Positions 9,574 to 23,030 of a stretch of DNA of 64,000 nt are shown here, one piece after another. The translations under genes were made by a program, and so were the position numbers. The stretch's first letter is position 1. Every line of letters begins with the position of its first letter. The notes beneath the pieces are model-generated. The model searched no databases. It was not told the origin of the DNA and saw only the letters and a program-made list of their open reading frames with translations. Source of the DNA: Desulfovibrionaceae bacterium (lineage in GTDB: Bacteria > Desulfobacterota > Desulfovibrionia > Desulfovibrionales > Desulfovibrionaceae). Location of the stretch: contig WRIL01000011.1 of NCBI GenBank assembly GCA_009782775.1, forward strand, positions 1 through 64,000, written 5' to 3'.

Positions 9574-12500
9574 TCATCCGCCGGATTGCCTATGGGTCAG
9601 TTCCAGGCTGGAAAGATAACGCTGGACGCGCTCAGCCAGGGCTTCAGCCAATTCAGCCGCCGCTTCGGCCTCGCCGGACCTCGCGGCCTCGAACACACAC
9701 ACGGACATGCGCATCAATGGGACCAGCCCGTAAGCCTCCCCCTGACGCAACATCAGGGAGGCGGCCTTTTCCAGCCCGGCCAAATCCACGGCTTCCATGG
9801 AATCCCGCAAATCCCGCAAACTCTCCCGCAGCGCTTCCAGAAAACCGGGAATGGCGGAAAGCATCTCCGCGTACATGAAATCGCCGGTGTCGCCGACAAT
9901 GGTCAAGGCCGGGGCATTCCTCCGATCTTCCGGCAGGGAGGATCGCCAAACCCCCTCAGCGTCAGTGGCTCCGGATCCGTCATAGTCATCCAGTACAAAC
10001 ATATCTTCCAGAGGTACCCTGCGGCCTTTATCCGCCATTGGCTCCGGATGCAGGGGCAGGACCGCATCCTCCCCCAGCCCGGACCAGGTCGAATAAGAAT
10101 GATCCGGATGCGGGCATAAACGCAACGCCGTTTCTTGGAACTCGGAGCGGCTGATGAATTTTACCAGGCATTCGGTACAACCCAGACGCAGCATCCTTTC
10201 GGCCTGGGATTCATGCGAAAGCAAAGCCAGGGCCGGAGTTGCCGCCATGCCCCGCGTCTGATCGGCAGCCCGGATCTGTTCCACGGCCTCCCGCAGCTCC
10301 GATTCCGGCATGTCCGCGTCAAACAGCAAAAGCCCCACCGGGTGTTTCGCGCAAACCCTGAGCGCTTCCGCCGCGTTCTTAGCTTCCAGAGGCTTATGCG
10401 GCAACCCTTCCAACTGGCGCTTCATCAGCCTGCGCCCGCTGGCCGCCGGGTCCAGCAAGACCACATATTCCCTGAGCGGAGGCAGGATATCCTCGGGCGG
10501 GGGCAGAGGCTCCTCCTGCTTTTTCTTATATCTGTATCCCCCCCCTGCCGGACGATCCGACTTTGGAACGGAGAGCGCGAACGGCGTTCTTTCTTCAGCG
10601 GGCGGGGTGGATGCCCCGGACGGTTGCTCAGAATCCCACGAAGGCGCGCAATCCAGGGTAAAAGAAAAGGTTGTGCCCTGGTCCGGGGCAAAATCCATAT
10701 TAAATACAAAACCCGAGGCGCAGGCCTGCTCCCAGGCCTGGTTCATCCATTCTGAAGGAAAACGCATCTGCTCGATGTTCATGCAGACTTCCAGAAGACT
10801 GAAACGCAGCCGCCCCTGTTCGGCTTCCAGGGCTTCACGCACGGTCAGACGCACCGAGCCGCTCTCCGCCGCCTCCACACTGCCCCGCACCAGAAACCGG
10901 ATAAGCCGGGAAAGGCGATCCGCATCACCCTGATAAAACAGCGGAAGCGAAGGGGCCACAAACCAGGAAAGATTGATCCCCCTGGCTTCGGCCATCGGCA
11001 GAACCTGTTCGTGGATATGCCGGATGAGCTCGGCCAGGTTGAATACCGGCCGCCGTTCCATCCCAAGGTCTCCCCCGGCTTCCACTGACTTTATTAAAAC
11101 CAGGCCCGGCTCTTCCTCGTCCCGGATGTACAGCGCCCCGTGCCCAGGCCCGTCGGCAAATCCGGGAGCGCTTTCCTCCGCCAGGATATCTTCCGGCATG
11201 GCCAACGCATCCGGCGCGGACGGCGCGACCGACACATCCGGCAGACGCAAACTGGCGTCCAATTCCAGGACCGCTTCATTACCGTCCGCATATACGGGGG
11301 TTATGGGCGTGCCCTCACTCCACTCCGGCATACATCCGGCTTGTGAGGCTTCCCGCGAAAGCGCGTCCTTCGGGTATAAACCCTCCCGCATAAACGCGGC
11401 CAGGGCCGGATTTTCCTCCGGGACCTCCATGAACGGCCCCCCATTTTCCAGGTAGCTGTCCAGGGGGAAAAAATCTTTCTTTTCCCTGGGGGCCGGACCT
11501 TTCATCAGCGACAGGAAAAGTCCGGTCACCAGCCAGCCGAAACTGGAAATCTGCGGCCCAAGCTCCCTGAATGGCAATTCCACCTGGAAGCGCAGGCTGT
11601 ACCAAGCCGCCAGCGCGCCAGCCAAAGGGGAGAGAAGCAAGAGGGCATAGGCCGCGCCTCCTTCCTTGCGCGCCAGGAAGGCGCAACAGGCGAGCAGAAA
11701 CGGCGGAAGCAACGCCAGCGGCGCAAAAGGAAGCAGGCGGGCGGTCCAGCCGAAATCCGGCATCAGGGGCAGAAGGGCCAGGATCATCCCGGGCAGGCTG
11801 AAAAGGATCAAGGTTTTGCCCAAGATCCCTTCGTCGCCGCCATCCATAAAATAACGCCCCAAGTGCGGCAGGATCATCACCGCCAGTCCCGGCGCCAGAA
11901 GGCGCGGAACGTCTTCCGGACGGATCCGGAGCAGTTCCGCTCCGTTATCGCCATACATGGCGTAGATCAAAGCGCAGGCCAAGGCCATGGCTCCCCAGAC
12001 ACGCCAGCCTTCGCCCTGGATCGCGCCGCGCAAAAGACAGATCAAAATGACCAGGGCCAGCAAGGCGCGTAAACCCAGCGTCCAGGCCAGCTCTTCATCC
12101 GGCGGCACGGCCCCCCTGCCGAAAAGCAAGGGGTCAAACCAGAATCCCGGCAGATGTTCCAGACGCAAATATACGGTCATGGGCAAAAATTCCGGGTCCG
12201 GCAGGGCGAGGATTCCCTGGCGCGAGGCCGGGGCGTCCCGCCACTCCCTGACCTCTCCTTCCGGATTCAATTTTTCCGCCCAGTATATCCTGGCCGGGGG
12301 CGCGTCCCTGCCCAAATCCAGGCGAAAAACTACGCGCTCCCGCCCGGACTCCGGGCTGTTCCTGAACAGGGAAACCCGCAGCCAAAGCGCGCCGCTTTCG
12401 TTCCATGGCAGACCCGCGACCAGAGGTCGGAAACGCTCGTTCTGCCTGGGCGAAGCGGCCTCCTGCACCGTCATCCGGCCTCCGGGGTCCACCAGATAGG

Positions 12501-12636
12501 CAACGGAATTTTTTAACGACAAAACCCCGGAAAGCTGATCCACGGCCACGGGAGAGGCCCCCAGACCCTCAGAGCCTCCAGAGACCGTCACTGACAAGAG
12601 CAGAAAGAAAAACGCGACCCGCCGCCCTGATAGCAT
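9574..12636 (-). CDS. 7TMR-DISM-type membrane sensor with degenerate kinase, receiver and Hpt-like regions
   Basis: Signal peptide, extracellular beta-rich region, about 7 hydrophobic segments, GHKL-like remnant, receiver-like VVLLDPAASGRRLMKRQL...LLFDADMPE...ECLVKFIS, C-terminal helical Hpt-like region. Confidence 0.7.
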   Translation of the reverse strand: MLSGRRVAFFFLLLSVTVSGGSEGLGASPVAVDQLSGVLSLKNSVAYLVDPGGRMTVQEAASPRQNERFRPLVAGLPWNESGALWLRVSLFRNSPESGRERVVFRLDLGRDAPPARIYWAEKLNPEGEVREWRDAPASRQGILALPDPEFLPMTVYLRLEHLPGFWFDPLLFGRGAVPPDEELAWTLGLRALLALVILICLLRGAIQGEGWRVWGAMALACALIYAMYGDNGAELLRIRPEDVPRLLAPGLAVMILPHLGRYFMDGGDEGILGKTLILFSLPGMILALLPLMPDFGWTARLLPFAPLALLPPFLLACCAFLARKEGGAAYALLLLSPLAGALAAWYSLRFQVELPFRELGPQISSFGWLVTGLFLSLMKGPAPREKKDFFPLDSYLENGGPFMEVPEENPALAAFMREGLYPKDALSREASQAGCMPEWSEGTPITPVYADGNEAVLELDASLRLPDVSVAPSAPDALAMPEDILAEESAPGFADGPGHGALYIRDEEEPGLVLIKSVEAGGDLGMERRPVFNLAELIRHIHEQVLPMAEARGINLSWFVAPSLPLFYQGDADRLSRLIRFLVRGSVEAAESGSVRLTVREALEAEQGRLRFSLLEVCMNIEQMRFPSEWMNQAWEQACASGFVFNMDFAPDQGTTFSFTLDCAPSWDSEQPSGASTPPAEERTPFALSVPKSDRPAGGGYRYKKKQEEPLPPPEDILPPLREYVVLLDPAASGRRLMKRQLEGLPHKPLEAKNAAEALRVCAKHPVGLLLFDADMPESELREAVEQIRAADQTRGMAATPALALLSHESQAERMLRLGCTECLVKFISRSEFQETALRLCPHPDHSYSTWSGLGEDAVLPLHPEPMADKGRRVPLEDMFVLDDYDGSGATDAEGVWRSSLPEDRRNAPALTIVGDTGDFMYAEMLSAIPGFLEALRESLRDLRDSMEAVDLAGLEKAASLMLRQGEAYGLVPLMRMSVCVFEAARSGEAEAAAELAEALAERVQRYLSSLELTHRQSGG

Positions 12637-12725
12637 AAAACTTGCCTACCTTCCGCCGGACTTGGCCGGAATCGCCAGTTTTCCGCCTCTTGGGGCGCGG
12701 TAATCCGGAATTTTTTCCATACGCT

Positions 12726-13697
12726 TTATTCCCCGGCAAAGAGCGGCATAAAATCCAGTCCCAGCCGTAGGTCATAATTTTCCAGGAGCCGGCCGGCCAC
12801 CATCTTCGCATCATAATAGTGTTCCTGGGTGCCCAAGCGCTCCACGCAGAAAGACGCGCACACCGATCCCAATAAGGCGCATTCTTCCAGGGACAAGCCG
12901 TGAAGCAGGCCCTTGATCATGCCCGCACGGTAAGCGTCGCCTGCCCCGGTGGGGTCATGCACGCAGGCGGCCCTGGCCGCCGGGATATGCACGCTCTCCA
13001 TCCCCTGGCGGGAGATGCGCGATCCTTCATGCCCCAGGGTGGTGATCACCACCGGGACAAGCTCCAGCAACTTGGACAGATCCACCCTGAACATATTCAG
13101 GATAAGCTCCAGCTCGTAATCATTGCTTACCAGCATGGCCGCACCGTTTATGCCGGCCAGGAGCCGTTCCAGGCTTAAACCGATGATCTGCTGCCCGGGG
13201 TCAAAAATATAACGGATGCCATTGGCCCTATAAAACTTGGCGTGCTCTTCCATGTCTTCATTGTTGGTCGGGGCGATGATGCCCAAGTCCACCGCCGGGT
13301 CCAGCGCAGGAAAGACATAACCGCAGGGCATGTTCATGGCCGCCGAGTGGAAGGCGGTAATCTGGTTGTCCTGCAAATCCGTGGTGATGTAGGCCCCGGC
13401 GGTGAATTCATCCGGCAGGCAGCGCAGGCCTTCAAGAGAAAGGCCGGCCCGACGCAAAAAAGCTCCATAAGGCCCGAAGTCACGGCCCACTGAAGCCAGC
13501 AGGATGCCCGGCTCACCCAGCAGGGCCAGATTATAGGCGATGTTGCCGCCGGTGCCGCCGCGCTTTTCATCCATCTTTCCGATGGAAAAAGAGACATTCA
13601 GCCGGTGGATTTTATCCGGCAAGATATGATCCGTAAACAGACCCTGGAAGCTCATCACCCTGTCGTAGGCCATGGAACCGGAAATATAAACCGACAT
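12726..13697 (-). CDS. PfkB family carbohydrate/adenosine kinase
   Basis: MSVYISGSMAYDRVM, GGTGGNIAYNLALLG and DPTGAGDAYRAGMIKG. Confidence 0.9.
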   Translation of the reverse strand: MSVYISGSMAYDRVMSFQGLFTDHILPDKIHRLNVSFSIGKMDEKRGGTGGNIAYNLALLGEPGILLASVGRDFGPYGAFLRRAGLSLEGLRCLPDEFTAGAYITTDLQDNQITAFHSAAMNMPCGYVFPALDPAVDLGIIAPTNNEDMEEHAKFYRANGIRYIFDPGQQIIGLSLERLLAGINGAAMLVSNDYELELILNMFRVDLSKLLELVPVVITTLGHEGSRISRQGMESVHIPAARAACVHDPTGAGDAYRAGMIKGLLHGLSLEECALLGSVCASFCVERLGTQEHYYDAKMVAGRLLENYDLRLGLDFMPLFAGE

Positions 13698-14029
13698 CAG
13701 TCCTTCCCTCCAGCCGTAACCATGTTGCCCCCCAGCCAATTGAGATAATCCGGACTGCCGGCCAGAATCGGCAAGGCGACTATGCAGGGCACGTCATAGC
13801 TGTGCAAAGCGCACACCCGGTCCCGCAGGGTCTCGAACAGCCCAAGTTCGCTCTTGAGCAGCAATACAACCTCCTCGGCCTCTTCCAGCTTTTCCTCCCA
13901 CCAGTACAGGGAACGCATGGGCGCGATGATGTTTGCGCAGGCGGCCAGTTTCTCCCCTACCACAGCGGCGGCGATGCGCCCGGCCTCAGCCTGGTCGCCA
14001 ACCGTGACATAGACCAGGATATATTGCAT
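13697..14029 (-). CDS. cutA: Divalent cation tolerance protein CutA
   Basis: YILVYVTVGDQAEAGRIAAAVVGEKLAACANIIAPMRSLYWWEEKLEEAEEVVLLLKS. Confidence 0.93.
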   Translation of the reverse strand: MQYILVYVTVGDQAEAGRIAAAVVGEKLAACANIIAPMRSLYWWEEKLEEAEEVVLLLKSELGLFETLRDRVCALHSYDVPCIVALPILAGSPDYLNWLGGNMVTAGGKD

Positions 14030-14337
14030 GACGCCAGTCTAGCCTAAGCCCGTGATAAGGGCAAGGTGACTCTTCCCCCTTTTTATGGTTATAAGACAGG
14101 AATCTCCACCATCCGGAGGCTCCGTTGCGAGAAAAAATCCATCTTTACTCAGTGCAGGGATTTCCTCCCTGCCAAGCATCTCCCCCGCCCCGCCCGCTGC
14201 AAATGATAGGTCTTGGCCAATTCAGGATCCTGCCGGAAGATCAGCGCTGTCCCAAATGCCAAACCTACTTTCTGTCACTGGCCGGGCGAAAGCCCCAAAT
14301 CCGTGACTTCCAAAACGGATCGGGTTAAGCTTGCCCC

Positions 14338-15006
14338 ATGAGCAAAAACGAAACCGCCCGTGCGCTTCTCGCGGCTCTCAAGCGGCTTTACCCGCAAAGC
14401 GGGCCGCACCTGGCGCACAAGAACGCCTGGGAACTCCTGGCGGCCACCGTCCTCTCAGCCCAATGCACGGATGAACGGGTAAACCGGATCACCCCTGCCC
14501 TTTTCAGCCGTCTGCCGGGCCCGGCGGCCTTCGCCGCCGCCGCGCCCGCCGAACTAGAAGAACTCATCCGGCCCACTGGTTTTTATCGTAACAAGGCCAG
14601 ACACCTCATCCGCGCAGCGCAAAAAATCCTAGCCGATTTCGGCGGAGAGGTGCCGCGCAGCATGGAAAAGCTGCTCACTCTGGACGGGGTGGCGCGAAAA
14701 ACCGCCAATGTGGTGCTTTCCGGCGCCTTCGGGATCAACGAAGGGCTGGCCGTGGATACCCATGTGGCCCGCATAGCGATACGGCTGGAGCTGACCGCTT
14801 CAAAAGATCCCAAAACAATCGAACTGGACCTCCTGCCACTCTTTCCACGGGAAGAATGGGGCGGGGTCAACCACCGCCTAGTCTCCTTCGGCCGGGAAAT
14901 CTGCAAAGCCAGAAGTCCGCGCTGCCTTAAGCCGCCGGAAACGTCCGGCCCGGACTGCCCCCTGCGGACCCTTTGCCCCCAAAAAAGGCTTAAACAAGGC
15001 CGCTGA
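14338..15006 (+). CDS. nth: Endonuclease III
   Basis: ATVLSAQCTDERVN, LDGVARKTANVVL (catalytic Lys), VDTHVARIAIRL (catalytic Asp), C-terminal Cys-rich FeS loop. Confidence 0.92.
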   Translation: MSKNETARALLAALKRLYPQSGPHLAHKNAWELLAATVLSAQCTDERVNRITPALFSRLPGPAAFAAAAPAELEELIRPTGFYRNKARHLIRAAQKILADFGGEVPRSMEKLLTLDGVARKTANVVLSGAFGINEGLAVDTHVARIAIRLELTASKDPKTIELDLLPLFPREEWGGVNHRLVSFGREICKARSPRCLKPPETSGPDCPLRTLCPQKRLKQGR

Positions 15007-15825
15007 ATGCTGACGTCCGGCTTTCTCCATTTGCCCGGCATAGGGCCGGCCACGGACGCCAAGTTGCGGGCCGCCGGACTGGACAATTGGGAAAAGGCTC
15101 TGGCCCATCCCGCTCCGCCGCTGAATCCGGCGACGCTGGCGGATTTCCGGCGTGGGCTCCTGGAATCTCAGGAACGCCTGGACCGGCTTGGACCTGACGA
15201 TGCCCTCTGGTTCAGCGAGCGCCTGCCGCCCAGGGAGCAGTGGCGGCTCTTTCCGCATTTCCGCAGCTCAGCGGCCTACGTGGACATTGAAACCAACGGC
15301 CTGGGAGGCAGGGAAGCCGTAGTCACCGCCATATCCCTTTACGATGGCAAAAACTTGCGGAGCTATGTAAACGGACGCGACCTGGAGGGCTTTCCCGAGG
15401 ATCTGTCCCGCCACAGCCTGCTGGTGACCTGGAACGGCCGCGCCTTTGACCTCCCCTTTATCCGCCGCTGTCTGCGCATCCCGGCGCGCATGGCCCACCT
15501 GGATTTGCTCCCGGTCTTCCGCGCCATGAACTTGCGCGGCGGGCTGAAAAAAGTGGAAAAAAGCCTGGGTCTCGACAGGGATGAGTTGGAGGGCGTGGAC
15601 GGCCTTGACGCCGTCCGGCTATGGCGGGAACACCAGATAGGCGTCCCCGGAGCCCTGGAAACGCTCCTGGCCTATAACGCGGCGGATGTGCTTTCTCTGG
15701 AGCGCCTCTGCCTCCACGCCTGCGCGACTCACGGCCTGGAATTGCCCTCCGGAGGAAAAACGCGCAACCCCTACCGGGCCGACATCTCCATCCTGGCCCG
15801 CTTAAAAGCTTGGCGCAAAATATAA
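15007..15825 (+). CDS. RNase H-like exonuclease (YprB-type) with N-terminal helix-hairpin-helix
   Basis: LPGIGPATDAKLRAAG (HhH), YVDIETNGLGG, LVTWNGRAFDLPFI, LAYNAADVLSLERL. Confidence 0.8.
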   Translation: MLTSGFLHLPGIGPATDAKLRAAGLDNWEKALAHPAPPLNPATLADFRRGLLESQERLDRLGPDDALWFSERLPPREQWRLFPHFRSSAAYVDIETNGLGGREAVVTAISLYDGKNLRSYVNGRDLEGFPEDLSRHSLLVTWNGRAFDLPFIRRCLRIPARMAHLDLLPVFRAMNLRGGLKKVEKSLGLDRDELEGVDGLDAVRLWREHQIGVPGALETLLAYNAADVLSLERLCLHACATHGLELPSGGKTRNPYRADISILARLKAWRKI

Positions 15826-15912
15826 ACGCCGGTTGCCTTTGTTCCGTTTTTCTTTTATTTACGGAAATAAATATAGTATATTCGTTGCGCCAGGAATACG
15901 GGAGGTTTCTTT

Positions 15913-16869
15913 GTGACCTACGACGTTAAAGACGAACGCGCCTCCGTCCTGGAGGTGATCGAGTTTTATCTGGACGAAACACTGGGAGACGGTAGCCCCT
16001 ACCGTAGCTACTTCGGCATGAATGTGGCCAAAGTGCTGGAGATCATCCGTATGCCCGAGAGCGTCGTGTCCGTTCCCGGCAAACGCCACGAAGCCGCCGT
16101 GGGGACCTTCAACTTGCGGGACCGGGTCATGCCCCTGGTGGACCTGAGCATCTGGCTGGAGAAAAAAAACGACCAGCAGGACAACCGCAAGGTGATTGTT
16201 TCAGAGTTCAGCGGCATTGTAACGGCTTTCATTGTTTCCGGGGTTACGCGCATCCACCGGATGACCTGGGCCCAGGTGGAGCCGCCGGGCAAATATCTGC
16301 AATATTTCAGCCACGACTGCGTCACCGGGGTGGTACGCCTGGAAGATCGCATAATTTTCCTGCTGGACATGGAGCATATCATTTCCTCCATCAACCCCTC
16401 CCTGCACCTGGAGATCACCCCCGTTCACGGTCTGGCTGACAGCCATTCCGGCGCCGGGCGCACGGTGCTGGTGGCCGACGACTCGGCGATCATCCGCAAA
16501 ACCATTTCCGCCTCCCTGAACGCCGCCGGCTACAACGTGGTGCAGACCACCTGCGGCCGCGAAGCCTGGGAAAAACTGGAACGCTGGAAACACGAAAGCG
16601 CGGCGCAAGACGCTCCCATAGGCGATTTCGTGAATCTGATCATTTCCGACATCGAAATGCCGGAAATGAGCGGACACGAATTAACCCGCAAAATAAAAAG
16701 CGATCCCTCCCTGAAAGGCATCCCCGTGGTTCTCTTCTCTTCCCTGATTTCCGACGTGGTCAGGGAGGAAGGGCGTATGGCCGGGGCGGATGACCAGATT
16801 TCCAAGCCGGATCTGCCGATGCTGGCTGTAAAAATTAAAGAACTCATCGAGCGTTTCAGCAATGCCTGA
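15913..16869 (+). CDS. cheV: CheV-type chemotaxis coupling protein (CheW + receiver)
   Basis: CheW-like N-terminus (FGMNVAKVLEIIR...LRDRVMPLVDLSIWL) then receiver VLVADDSAIIRKTI...LIISDIEMPEMSGHEL...KPDLP. Confidence 0.88.
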   Translation: MTYDVKDERASVLEVIEFYLDETLGDGSPYRSYFGMNVAKVLEIIRMPESVVSVPGKRHEAAVGTFNLRDRVMPLVDLSIWLEKKNDQQDNRKVIVSEFSGIVTAFIVSGVTRIHRMTWAQVEPPGKYLQYFSHDCVTGVVRLEDRIIFLLDMEHIISSINPSLHLEITPVHGLADSHSGAGRTVLVADDSAIIRKTISASLNAAGYNVVQTTCGREAWEKLERWKHESAAQDAPIGDFVNLIISDIEMPEMSGHELTRKIKSDPSLKGIPVVLFSSLISDVVREEGRMAGADDQISKPDLPMLAVKIKELIERFSNA

Positions 16870-20430
<3,561 letters not shown>

Positions 20431-20489
20431 GGATAACAGCATCCAGGGAGGTCAATGCCTCCCCGGACCATCTCATAAGGAGACGGGAC

Positions 20490-21035
20490 ATGCCACATAT
20501 AGATGAAATACTGAAATTCAACGAAAAGTTCGTAGCCGGCAAAAGCTATGAATCCTACGCCACAACCAAATATCCCGACAAAAAAATCGCCGTTCTCTCC
20601 TGCATGGACACGCGCCTGACCAGGCTTTTGCCGGCGGCCCTGAATCTCAAAAACGGAGACGCCAAAATCGTCAAAAGCGCTGGCGCGATCATCCGGAGTC
20701 CTTTTGACGGCGCTATGCTCAGTCTGCTTGTCGCCGTGTATGAACTGAAGGTAGAGAGTATCATAGTCGTCGGCCACCATGACTGCGGCATGAGAGGCCT
20801 GAAAGCTCCCGGGCTGCTCCGCAAGATGGAGGAGCGGCGCATCAGCCGGGAAAAAATGGATCTCCTCCGCTATGGCGGCATGGATCTGGATAAATGGCTC
20901 ACCGGCTTCGATAATACCGAAGACGCCATCCGCGACACCGTAAGGCTTATCCAGGACCATCCTTTGATGCCCGCAGAGATCCGGACGAGTGGCTTCATCA
21001 TCGATCCGGGGACCGGAAAGCTCGACCTGGTGTAA
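20490..21035 (+). CDS. Beta-carbonic anhydrase
   Basis: VLSCMDTRLTRLLP, AGAIIRSPFDGAMLSLLVAVYELKVESIIVVGHHDCGM. Confidence 0.92.
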   Translation: MPHIDEILKFNEKFVAGKSYESYATTKYPDKKIAVLSCMDTRLTRLLPAALNLKNGDAKIVKSAGAIIRSPFDGAMLSLLVAVYELKVESIIVVGHHDCGMRGLKAPGLLRKMEERRISREKMDLLRYGGMDLDKWLTGFDNTEDAIRDTVRLIQDHPLMPAEIRTSGFIIDPGTGKLDLV

Positions 21036-21125
21036 GCAATGGTTTAGCGCCTTCTGCAAAATCGCGGCAGTTTTTCCTTGCCTAAACGCCAGATTTTACA
21101 TAAGGTCTTCGGCAACAGGCAAACC

Positions 21126-21152
21126 GCGCCGGGGGAACCGTTCCCCGGCGCG
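21126..21152. other. Strong GC-rich hairpin between carbonic anhydrase and porin
   Basis: GCGCCGGGGGAACCGTTCCCCGGCGCGC near-perfect inverted repeat without a clear T tract. Confidence 0.6.
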
Positions 21153-21190
21153 CCTAAGTTAATTTCTCATGCAAAGGAAGGTTTGTAACG

Positions 21191-22534
21191 ATGAAACGCT
21201 TGCTGATTCTTCTGGCAGTGGCGGCCCTGGTGCTCGGCTCCGGTCTCCAGGCCGGCGCGGCCATAAAATTCGGGGCCACCGGACATGTGGATTCCGCGAT
21301 CATGTTCAACAACAACACGGATGATTTCAACAGTGAAACAAAGGATGACAACACCCAGCACGTCACTGCCGCCACCAGGCTACGGGCCACGGTGAGCGCC
21401 GAGGGCAGCGAGTATGCCAAGGCCCACTACCAGTTCCAGGTGGGCAACTATGAATGGGGCCGCGATGGCGGTGGCGGCCTGAGCACCGACGGACAGGATT
21501 TCAAGACCCGGCTGCTCTGGGCGAATGTGCATGTACCTAACACCCCGGTCGCGGTCAGCGCCGGCTTGCTTTACCTGGCCCTGCCCAGCGCGGTGGCCGG
21601 CAACCCGGTCTTCGGCGACCGGGTAGGCGGGGTGATCTTGGGCGCCCAACTGGCCGACCCCGCGAACCTCAGCCTCTTCTGGGCTCGTCCCAGATTTAGT
21701 GAGGAGTTCCCCAGCGGTAGCGGCATCAGCGCCATCAATAACCACAACACCATAGATATGTTCGGCGGCATCCTGGCCCTGAACCTGGACCAGGTGGAAG
21801 TCAGCCCCTACCTGGTTTACGGCAGGGCCGGGGCCAATTCCGATCCCGATGCCGACTTTACCTGGACCGGCGGGGATGAGGCCAAGATCTTCGTGGGCGG
21901 CGCGGCGGTGACCTACAACCCCATTGAACCCCTGACCCTGATGCTGGACGCGATTTACGGCAGCGCCAAAAACTCGGCCAAAGATAAAAGCGGCGAAACC
22001 AGCGGCTTCATGGCGGCCCTGGGCGCGGATTATTCCCTGCCTTTCGGCACCCCCGGCCTGCGCGCATGGTACGCCTCGGGCATGGATAAAGACGGCAACG
22101 GCGTCCTGCCGGTCATCGGCGCGGACGACGGGGTCACCTTCACCCGCTTGGGTTCCTACGGCACCGCTTCCCTGGCCATGGAAGGCATAGTCTCCACCTC
22201 CATGGTCGGAACCATGGGCGTGGCCGCGCAGATCCAGGATGTCAGCTTCGTGGACAAACTCACCCACATGGCCCGCATCGCCTACTACAAGGGCCTGAAC
22301 GACAAAGAATTCACAGGGTCAGCGCTTTATGGCGACACCTATATGGGCATTCATGAGGGCGCGTCCTTCATCGAACTCAACCTGGACACCACCTACAACA
22401 TCGTGGACAACATCTCCAGCGTCCTGGAAATCGGCTACATCGTTCCCTCTTTCAGCAATGACGCCAAACCTTTAAACGGCGACAAGGCCGACCCGGCCTT
22501 CAACACCAACCTCTACCTGCGCTTTGTCTTTTAA
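21191..22534 (+). CDS. Outer-membrane homotrimeric-type porin
   Basis: Signal peptide, TGHVDSAIMFNNNTDDFNSETKDDN, beta-barrel alternation, C-terminal aromatic NLYLRFVF. Confidence 0.85.
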   Translation: MKRLLILLAVAALVLGSGLQAGAAIKFGATGHVDSAIMFNNNTDDFNSETKDDNTQHVTAATRLRATVSAEGSEYAKAHYQFQVGNYEWGRDGGGGLSTDGQDFKTRLLWANVHVPNTPVAVSAGLLYLALPSAVAGNPVFGDRVGGVILGAQLADPANLSLFWARPRFSEEFPSGSGISAINNHNTIDMFGGILALNLDQVEVSPYLVYGRAGANSDPDADFTWTGGDEAKIFVGGAAVTYNPIEPLTLMLDAIYGSAKNSAKDKSGETSGFMAALGADYSLPFGTPGLRAWYASGMDKDGNGVLPVIGADDGVTFTRLGSYGTASLAMEGIVSTSMVGTMGVAAQIQDVSFVDKLTHMARIAYYKGLNDKEFTGSALYGDTYMGIHEGASFIELNLDTTYNIVDNISSVLEIGYIVPSFSNDAKPLNGDKADPAFNTNLYLRFVF

Positions 22535-22555
22535 GGCGCGCGACTGTTGACCACG

Positions 22556-22586
22556 CAAGGCCGGGAGCAATCCCGGCCTTTTTTGT
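22556..22586 (+). terminator. Rho-independent terminator after the porin
   Basis: AAGGCCGGGAGCAATCCCGGCCTTTTTT. Confidence 0.9.
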
Positions 22587-22699
22587 AGCCGCCGCAAACT
22601 ATTCTGGAAGCCGTAACATAACCATATATGCGCACCTGGTTCTGTAACAGACGCTGAACCGCCAACCTTGACAGAAAGAGGACTCACGGAATATATTGC

Positions 22700-22875
22700 C
22701 TTGGCCTGTGGGGGGCCGGTTGTCGCCGGCCCATGGGAAACCGGTGTGAATCCGGTACGGACCCGCCGCCGTAATCGGGGACGAAATCCGCAAGAAGTCA
22801 CTGTCGGAACACTGACGGGAAGACGCGGAAAGTAGGTTGATCCGAGAGTCGGAAGACCGCCCCCTGGCTTGATGA
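22700..22875 (+). promoter_or_regulatory. Cobalamin (adenosylcobalamin) riboswitch
   Basis: Class hallmarks in order: CATGGGAAACCGGTGTGAATCCGGTACGGACCCGCCGCCGTAATCGGGGACGAAATCC...GTCACTG...GGGAAGACGCGG...GAGTCGGAAGACCGCC; directly upstream of B12 transport genes. Confidence 0.93.
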
Positions 22876-23030
22876 TGCCGGCTTACGAGGACTTAAGCCA
22901 TCGCCTTCCTTGGGAAAAACGGGTTCCTTGGGGATAAGATCCCCGGGGAATCTTCTTTTTTGCCAGCCTCTGGCGGCGAGTCTTGCCTCTTCCGCCGTTG
23001 TATCCAAACCTTCGACGCTTGGAGAACAAC

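Noticed and set aside
14125-14328. Small ORF with CPKC motif between cutA and nth
   Set aside because: Needs a TTG start and lacks a convincing family match; could be real but not supported enough to list.
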